DNA of 64,000 nucleotides, taken from NCBI RefSeq assembly GCF_025685625.1, contig NZ_JAGSYI010000001.1, positions 1,798,001 through 1,862,000 of the forward strand, read 5' to 3'. Position 1 is the stretch's first letter, and every line of letters begins with the position of its first letter. Origin of the DNA: Acidicapsa acidisoli. GTDB taxonomy: Bacteria > Acidobacteriota > Terriglobia > Terriglobales > Acidobacteriaceae. The notes below the pieces were generated by a model. The model did no database searches. It was not told the DNA's origin and saw nothing but the letters and a program-made list of their open reading frames with translations. Positions 59,195 through 64,000 of the stretch are shown one piece after another. Made by a program: the position numbers and the translations under genes.

Positions 59195-59908
59195 ATGACA
59201 CGAACTCAGGTCAATCCTGCGCGAACCGGAGGCGAGCTAAAAGCTCCTTCGCGTCGCGCCGTTGCCCTGTTTTCCATGTATCTGCGCTGGTATATGCGGC
59301 GGCATTTTCACGCGATGCGGGTGGCCAATGCGGGCCGGATTCCGCCGCAGGCTCAACCGCTGATTCTGTTTGCCAATCGCGCATCCTGGTGGGATCCGCT
59401 GGCTGCCATGCTGCTGGGGCAGACGGTTCTTCCGCACCGCGAGCATTATGCGCCCATGGACGAGACTGCGCTGGCGCATCACGGCATATTTCGCCCGATG
59501 GGATTTTTCCCGGTGGACAACGGTTCCGCGCGCGCGGCGGGACAGTTGCTGCGTGCGGGATACCAGGTGCTGGCGCGACCGGGCGCGGTGCTATGGGTGA
59601 CTCCAGAGAGTGAGTGTCAGGATGTGCGCAAGCGGCCGATCATCTTCAGGCCCGGCCTGGGAGCCCTGATGAACCGCATGGGCAGGATGACGTGCGTGCC
59701 AGTCGCCATCGAGTATGTGCATTGGAATGAACGCCTGCCGGAGATTCTCGTGAATGTCGGGGAGCCTCTGGAGATTGCCGATGGCACGGTTGAGGATGCG
59801 CGCACATGGACTAACCTGCTGTCCTATGCGATGGCTGCCACGCTGGATGAACTGGCGATGCTGGCTATGGAGCGCGATCCGGAGGCTTTTGAGATTGTTC
59901 TCTCCTGA
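59195..59908 (+). CDS. PlsC-family acyltransferase homologue with altered active site
   Basis: 237 residues from ATG 59195 (frame open to 59075). MYLRWYMRRHFHAMRVANAG and PLILFANRASWWDPLAAMLLGQ form the start of the lysophospholipid acyltransferase fold. The family HX4D motif (NHxSWWDP) here reads NRASWWDP: Arg62 replaces the catalytic His and Asp67 is kept. The codon is CGC at 59378-59380, one transition from CAC. The second block (PEGxxxxxRxRP) reads TPESECQDVRKRPIIFRPGLGAL, also with the Gly changed. The rest is well preserved (MGFFPVDNGSARAAGQLL, CVPVAIEY), so the protein is not decaying overall. It may bind acyl groups or have lost activity. Confidence 0.8.
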   Translation: MTRTQVNPARTGGELKAPSRRAVALFSMYLRWYMRRHFHAMRVANAGRIPPQAQPLILFANRASWWDPLAAMLLGQTVLPHREHYAPMDETALAHHGIFRPMGFFPVDNGSARAAGQLLRAGYQVLARPGAVLWVTPESECQDVRKRPIIFRPGLGALMNRMGRMTCVPVAIEYVHWNERLPEILVNVGEPLEIADGTVEDARTWTNLLSYAMAATLDELAMLAMERDPEAFEIVLS

Positions 59909-60077
59909 GCAAGCGGCATTGGCGGTATTTACGAGATGTGGAAGCGATTTTCCTGCGCCGTTACAGGCCGCCCTTATTACCACGACTCCGCAAGCCTGCG
60001 CGATCGATGAGGTAAACTTCCGCTTCTGCTGGCCTATCCGCAATACCACCCACGTCGATTGAAGATCGCGTCATTGG

Positions 60078-62255
60078 TCAGGATTTCATTGGCTTGCGGG
60101 CAAAATGGTAGAGCGAGAAGGCGAGTGCGCCGAACATCAGCACTGAAATCCAGTCGTGGTGCAGGAAGTTCGCTTCGGGGAACTGGATCGGGACGTGATT
60201 GCCGGTAAGAGATTCGTAGGCCTTGATGGCCACACCGATCAGGCCGACGATGCCTCCCGCGGCGATAAGGCCTGAGGCATATAGCGCCCCGGGGCTGATC
60301 TCGCTTTCGCTTGTTTCCTGGCCGGCTTTTTTCAGTGCGGCATCGACCAGAAGGCGCACGAGTCCGCCGACGAAGATGGCCAGAGTGGTGCCGATCGAGA
60401 GGTAAGAACCGACGGCGAAGGAAAGCGAACGGATGCCGAGAAGCTCGACGGCAATGACGACGAAGACGCCCATCAGGACCAGTCCCCAGGGCAGCTTCTG
60501 GGTCAGGATTCCGTTGATGACTGTGGCCATCAGCCGGGCCTGCGGGGCGGCGGCTTTTTCGCTGCCGATGCCCTGAATCCACTGGACTTCGATTTTGCCG
60601 GAGGTGGGTGAGTAGAGGTACTTGCCGTCGGCCAGCTCAGGAGAGCCCAGCGCGTTAAGGACTACGTATTCGCCGGGAGCGTGGGTTGTCGTTACCTTGC
60701 TGGCGTCGACGACCGGAATTCGCTCGGGAAGTTTGGCGTTCTTCTGAACTGTTACGCCGGAGTGGACCGCGTTAATGTCCCAGGATTGCGACGCGGCGCG
60801 GAACTCCTGGAACGCGGTATTCATGGCGGTGAGAGTGACGCCGATGATCAGGGTGGAGACGCAGACGCCGATCATGAGTGCGATCTGCTGGAGGCGCGGC
60901 GTAGCGCCGATGAGGAAGCCGGTTTTGAGGTCCTGGCTGGTGTCGCCGGAGTTCGAGGCTGCGATACAGACTGCACCGCCGACGGTGATAGCCAGTGCGC
61001 CGTAGGCGGGAGCCGTCCAGCCTTTGACGAGGAAGACGGCTGAGGTCGCCATGAGCGTGGCGATGGTCATTCCGGAAACGGGGCTGGCCGAGCTGCCGAT
61101 GAGGCCGACAATGCGGGAGCTTACGGTCACGAAGAGGAAGCCGAAGACGACGATGAGCAGCGAGGCGGCAAGGTTGGCGAGCGGTCCGACGTAGGCGCCG
61201 GGCACGGGGCGGAATTGCAGGAAGAAGAACATGATCGCGACGAGAGCGAAGGACCCGCCGATGACGACGCTCATGGGCAGGTCGTCTTCGGTGCGGATCG
61301 CTTTGGCGGTGACTCCGCCGGATTTCCGCATCTTGCTGAAGCCGCTGGTGAGCGCTCCGACGATGGTGGGGATGGTCTTGACCAGGGTAATGAGGCCGGC
61401 GGCTGCAACTGCTCCCGCGCCCATGGGACGGATGTAGGTGGACCAGAGCTGGCTGGGGCTCATGGCGCTGATGGGCACAGTGCCGGGGTAGATGGGGTGG
61501 TCGAGGCCCGCGCCGAAGAAGTGAATGAGCGGCATCAGGACGAGCCAGGAAAAGACGCCGCCGGCGAAGATGATTCCCGAGACCTTGGGGCCGATGATGT
61601 AGCCGACGCCGAGGTATTCAGGGGTGGCGTCGCAACGGATAGCTGCGCCCTTGAGGACGTGTTGCTGGCCCAGGTCGGGCTCGTAGTTAGGCGTGCCGGG
61701 CCAGGCTGCGAAGAGGTTTTCGTTTTGAAACAGGGTGTAGATGCCGCCGAGCCCGAGGCCGAGAAAGACACGGCTGGCGAATGAACCGCCGCGGTCGCCC
61801 GCCATGAGGACGTCGGCGCAGGCGGTGCCCTCGGGATAGGCGAGCGTTCCGTGCTCCTCGACGATGAGCTGGCGGCGCAGGGGAATCATGAAGAGTACGC
61901 CGAGCCATCCTCCGACGAGCGCGAGAAGGAAGATGCGCGAGTACTCAAGATCGAAGCCGAGGAAGATCAGCGCCGGGAGGGTGAAGATGACGCCGGAGGC
62001 GATTGACTGGCCGGCGTTTCCGGTGGTCTGGACGATGTTGTTTTCGAGGATCGAGGATTTGCCGAAGACGCGCAGAATACTGATGGAAAGCACCGAGATG
62101 GGGATCGAGGCGGCGACGGTAAGTCCAGCACGGAGGCCAACATACACAGTGACGGCGCCGAAGACGATGCCGAAAAAGGAGCCGAGCAGCAAGGCGCGCG
62201 CGGTGAACTCGGGCCGGTGTTCGGCGGGTGAAACGTAAGGCTGAAAGTCTGGCAC
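60078..62255 (-). CDS. Oligopeptide transporter, OPT family
   Basis: 725 residues from GTG 62255, which has GGAGG 7 bases upstream; the frame is open to 62414 but the extension is Arg/Pro-rich and unconserved. About 15 membrane segments. EFTARALLLGSFFGIVFGAVTVYVGLRAGLTVAASIPISVLSISILR, NIVQTTGNAGQSIASGVIFTLPAL, IVEEHGTLAYPEGTACADVL and GVGYIIGPKVSGIIFAGG are signature stretches of bacterial OPT proteins. These use the proton gradient to import small peptides; related members move metal-chelator complexes. The insert near residues 505-610 (periplasmic, SGVTVQKNAKLPERIPVVD) is soluble in character. It converges with the acyltransferase homologue. Confidence 0.93.
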   Translation of the reverse strand: MPDFQPYVSPAEHRPEFTARALLLGSFFGIVFGAVTVYVGLRAGLTVAASIPISVLSISILRVFGKSSILENNIVQTTGNAGQSIASGVIFTLPALIFLGFDLEYSRIFLLALVGGWLGVLFMIPLRRQLIVEEHGTLAYPEGTACADVLMAGDRGGSFASRVFLGLGLGGIYTLFQNENLFAAWPGTPNYEPDLGQQHVLKGAAIRCDATPEYLGVGYIIGPKVSGIIFAGGVFSWLVLMPLIHFFGAGLDHPIYPGTVPISAMSPSQLWSTYIRPMGAGAVAAAGLITLVKTIPTIVGALTSGFSKMRKSGGVTAKAIRTEDDLPMSVVIGGSFALVAIMFFFLQFRPVPGAYVGPLANLAASLLIVVFGFLFVTVSSRIVGLIGSSASPVSGMTIATLMATSAVFLVKGWTAPAYGALAITVGGAVCIAASNSGDTSQDLKTGFLIGATPRLQQIALMIGVCVSTLIIGVTLTAMNTAFQEFRAASQSWDINAVHSGVTVQKNAKLPERIPVVDASKVTTTHAPGEYVVLNALGSPELADGKYLYSPTSGKIEVQWIQGIGSEKAAAPQARLMATVINGILTQKLPWGLVLMGVFVVIAVELLGIRSLSFAVGSYLSIGTTLAIFVGGLVRLLVDAALKKAGQETSESEISPGALYASGLIAAGGIVGLIGVAIKAYESLTGNHVPIQFPEANFLHHDWISVLMFGALAFSLYHFARKPMKS

Positions 62256-62646
62256 TGTGACGCCTCCGGCGGCGGGATACTGCGAATATACGGGATCAGG
62301 CCGGGAGATGAAAAAGCGCAGGCAAGGGAGGCAGCGCCGGACGGGGCGGGGAGTTGAGACCGTCGGCCCGAAATAGGGCAAGGTTTGCACCGGAAGGAGA
62401 GCGCGAGTCAGCACCCGCCCGACCTAACCTACTTTTCGATTCAGCCCGATATGGGGGCAGCGCGGGTGCACTATCTTCGAATAAGTGATCAATAACTTAC
62501 AGATTGTTGCAGGCGATGTACAAAACGAAACACGGCCCCTCGTTGCACAGGCTACCCCACCGTGATTCCGGTGCATCTGAGGTAGGGAAGGACAAGAGGG
62601 TAGTAAGGACAAGAGCTACCTAACATCCCCGGAGGTTACATATTCA
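62256..62646. other. Divergent intergenic region: OPT promoter and leader of the proline-rich peptide
   Basis: 391 bases. On the minus side it must hold the OPT promoter. On the plus side it includes an AT-rich stretch (62461-62530), followed by a structured leader (62552-62620) and a GGAGG site at 62631-62635. Confidence 0.45.
62552..62620 (+). ncRNA. Structured 5' leader with competing stems (candidate cis-regulatory RNA)
   Basis: The leader has an inner hairpin CACCG (62558-62562)/CGGTG (62569-62573) inside an outer stem CTACC (62552-62556)/GGTAG (62581-62585). A second GGTAG (62599-62603) and a second CTACC (62616-62620) can pair instead, and an 11-base direct repeat AAGGACAAGAG occurs at 62588-62598 and 62605-62615. 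Alternative pairings of this sort are typical of riboswitches or attenuators. It matches no riboswitch class I know. Confidence 0.4.
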
Positions 62647-62988
62647 ATGCGAACGAACACGCCAGGTATTATCGCCACCAGTGTTTTTAGTCTAGCGGCA
62701 TTTGCGGCTGTTACAGTAAGTCCGGCTTTTGCGCTGAAGCCGACGTCCAACGCGGTTGCCATTCAGGAACCGCAGCCCAGCCCTTCGCAGCCTGGTCAGC
62801 CAAAACCAACCACGCCACCTTCTACTCCCAATCCCGACCCGAAGCCAGCTCCCGATCCGAACCCGACTCCGGCTCCTAACCCTGACCCGAGTCCAAGCCC
62901 GACTCCGAATCCGGCTCCAAACCCAAACCCGGCACCCACCCCGCCGCCGACCAACCCACCCACCGCGCCTCATTCCCACGCGCTGTAA
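62647..62988 (+). CDS. Small secreted proline/asparagine-rich repeat protein
   Basis: 113 residues. Signal peptide MRTNTPGIIATSVFSLAAFAAVTVSPAFA, then a short linker and ~65 residues of P-x repeats dominated by PNP, PDP, PTP and PAP units, ending PHSHAL. Such low-complexity proline-rich chains are extended and occur in envelope spanning or matrix proteins; it has no globular domain. The DNA repeat is imperfect (CCNAAYCCN-like), indicating selection on the peptide. GGAGG is 11 bases upstream and a strong terminator follows. It faces the OPT gene across a structured leader. Confidence 0.72.
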   Translation: MRTNTPGIIATSVFSLAAFAAVTVSPAFALKPTSNAVAIQEPQPSPSQPGQPKPTTPPSTPNPDPKPAPDPNPTPAPNPDPSPSPTPNPAPNPNPAPTPPPTNPPTAPHSHAL

Positions 62989-63474
62989 TTTCGGGCGTTT
63001 TGTCCGATCATGAACGGCTCTTTCCCTCGGATGCGACTTTGAACCAAGTTGCATCCGAATTTTTTTGCCTCTCTGCCTTCTAAGCCGAGTTGTCAAGAAC
63101 CCCAGCCAGATAAGTTTTCATGATTTCTAAGAGGATATCTGGAAAACGACGTCAAAGTCGTGGCCCAGGATAAGTTGAAAGGTGTTGGGGTACTTATACT
63201 TACCGTGGGGTTGCGCGAGATATTCTGACCTCAGGAATATATTCTTAGGGCATGTCGTGCTGCCTGATTGCGGGGATTTCCGCTCTGCGGGCGGATTTCT
63301 TTAAATATCTGAAGGTAATTAGCTTACACCTGCTGATTAATATAATGAGCGCGGCCAATGTATATCGGAGAGGTTCAATCTGAATTTTAGACTATCCTCA
63401 AATTACTTGAATCCGCTATCCTTGAACTAATCATTCAAAGCGCTCTTAGCGTGAATTCGTATTGGAGGACACTT
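62989..63474. other. Intergenic region before the DUF2934 gene
   Basis: About 486 bases, AT-rich in its second half. It holds the terminator at 63028-63066 and a consensus -10 hexamer TATAAT at 63341-63346 with only a weak -35 (TTAGCT at 63319). A GGAGAGG at ~63369 has no start codon near it. No convincing gene seen. A short hairpin (CCGC TCT GCGG) lies near 63282. Confidence 0.4.
63028..63066 (+). terminator. Rho-independent terminator of the proline-rich peptide gene
   Basis: CGGATGCGACTT (63028-63039) pairs with AAGTTGCATCCG (63046-63057), 12 bp with one G-U, 6-base loop, followed by AA and seven T. Confidence 0.92.
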
Positions 63475-63696
63475 ATGGCAGAGGCAACAAAGAAAGCGAA
63501 AGCTACCGCAAAGCCAAAGAAGACCGCGGTTAAAAAGGTTGAAGCTGCGACTGGCATTGCGATGGTGAAGCCCGTTTCGCAAGAGGAAGTTGCAAAGCTC
63601 GCTCACCGCTTCTGGGCGGAGCGTGGCTACCAGCATGGCCAGCATGTTGATGACTGGTTCCGGGCGGAGCAGGAGCTGCGCAATAAGGCCTCGTAA
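63475..63696 (+). CDS. DUF2934 protein
   Basis: 73 residues from ATG 63475, which has GGAGG 6 bases upstream (63466-63470); an ATG at 63451 is in frame. A Lys/Ala-rich N-terminal tail (KKAKATAKPKKTAVKKVEAA), histone-H1-like in composition, precedes the DUF2934 motif VAKLAHRFWAERGYQHGQHVDDWFRAEQEL. Function unknown; such proteins are common in acidobacteria and proteobacteria. The basic tail suggests nucleic-acid binding, which is inference. Confidence 0.85.
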   Translation: MAEATKKAKATAKPKKTAVKKVEAATGIAMVKPVSQEEVAKLAHRFWAERGYQHGQHVDDWFRAEQELRNKAS

Positions 63697-64000
63697 GTGG
63701 AGATAGTTGAACAGGAAAACTCGACGCGCTCATGGGCCGGAGAGCGCGTCGTCCGGCCTCATTCCAATTGAGAGAAGACTTCCTGAGCAATCGGTTTCCT
63801 CCATTGGAGTTTGTTGCCATTTCATGCGACTGTGACGTAGAGGTTAATTGCGAGGGTACGGTTGCCTTCTGGGATAGCTTTCTTGCCTGGGGTCTGCGTA
63901 TACTGTTGGCAAGGCGGCGCGGATCGGCCTGCCAAGATTGAGGTGCGACTTCAGTAGCGACCCTCGTTCTCATTATCGTGATCTTTCGCGAAATGTCTCC
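63697..64000. other. Right edge of window, no clear gene
   Basis: 304 bases after the DUF2934 gene. A hairpin-like pair GACGCGCTC (63722)/GAGCGCGTC (63742) soon after the stop may be its terminator. A 69-codon plus-strand ORF (63732-63941) has no Shine-Dalgarno or family match. Confidence 0.4.

Noticed and set aside
62647-62988. Repeat tract as a CRISPR or minisatellite
   Set aside because: The repeats are irregular at DNA level and encode an in-frame P-x peptide with a signal sequence.
63732-63941. 69-codon ORF near the right edge
   Set aside because: No Shine-Dalgarno, no recognisable motif, unusual composition; not called.

Overview
The window looks like chromosomal DNA from an acidobacterium (Acidobacteriota, class Terriglobia). 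This is inferred from gene content: an Oar-like TonB-dependent receptor with an N-terminal carboxypeptidase-regulatory domain, two VWFA-related proteins of the Acidobacteria-typical type behind an ECF sigma/anti-sigma pair, a DUF2934 protein, an S53 peptidase with Ig-like repeats, a GH106/GH27 glycoside hydrolase content, and moderately high GC. No rRNA, tRNA, insertion sequence, phage gene or CRISPR array was seen.

Region 1 (1-17 kb) is a phosphonate-use island. It holds two organophosphate-antiporter-type MFS permeases (one cut by the left edge), a TonB-dependent receptor, a secreted YtcJ-like amidohydrolase, PhnW (2-aminoethylphosphonate:pyruvate transaminase) and a ketopantoate-reductase-like enzyme on the + strand. 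These converge on a compact - strand phnGHIJKLM C-P lyase operon. No phnCDE ABC importer, phnX, phnN or phnP is present. The most unusual feature of the window is phnJ: the fold, the glycyl-radical glycine and the operon are kept, but three of the four C-terminal cysteines that bind the Fe-S cluster and form the thiyl radical are replaced (by Ser, Ile and Leu). Either this is an inactive or repurposed C-P lyase, or it works by different chemistry.

Region 2 (17-31 kb) is mixed metabolism: a GH106-type rhamnosidase, a MerR-HTH/TPR fusion protein, a DinB-family gene broken by a one-base frameshift, moaC, a GH27 alpha-galactosidase, the ergothioneine pair egtB-egtD, a DUF5666 protein, fabG, a DUF2071 protein and a long two-domain ThyX homologue.

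Region 3 (31-46 kb) has a Crp/Fnr regulator, a small monooxygenase-fold protein with a class III aminotransferase, the four-gene ECF sigma/anti-sigma/VWFA operon, a DUF3857 protein facing it across a palindrome-rich gap, pncA, a BI-1/YccA membrane protein, a Tat-exported Gfo/Idh/MocA oxidoreductase and the S53 peptidase.

Region 4 (46-54 kb) has a TetR-controlled unit (DHA2 efflux pump, YecD-like hydrolase, divergent tetR, two copies of a 14-bp operator), then recA, coaD, small genes, a ROK kinase and a Tat-signal class V aminotransferase.

Region 5 (54-64 kb) has hemE-hemH, an AhpD-like protein, a secreted amidohydrolase, a PlsC-family protein whose HX4D histidine is Arg, an OPT transporter, a proline-rich secreted peptide behind a structured leader, and a DUF2934 protein.

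Two genes (DinB family and the DHA2 pump) carry apparent single-base deletions, so assembly error should be considered for both. Start codons were chosen by Shine-Dalgarno spacing and family N-termini. All family assignments come from reading motifs and remembered homologues, not from a search.
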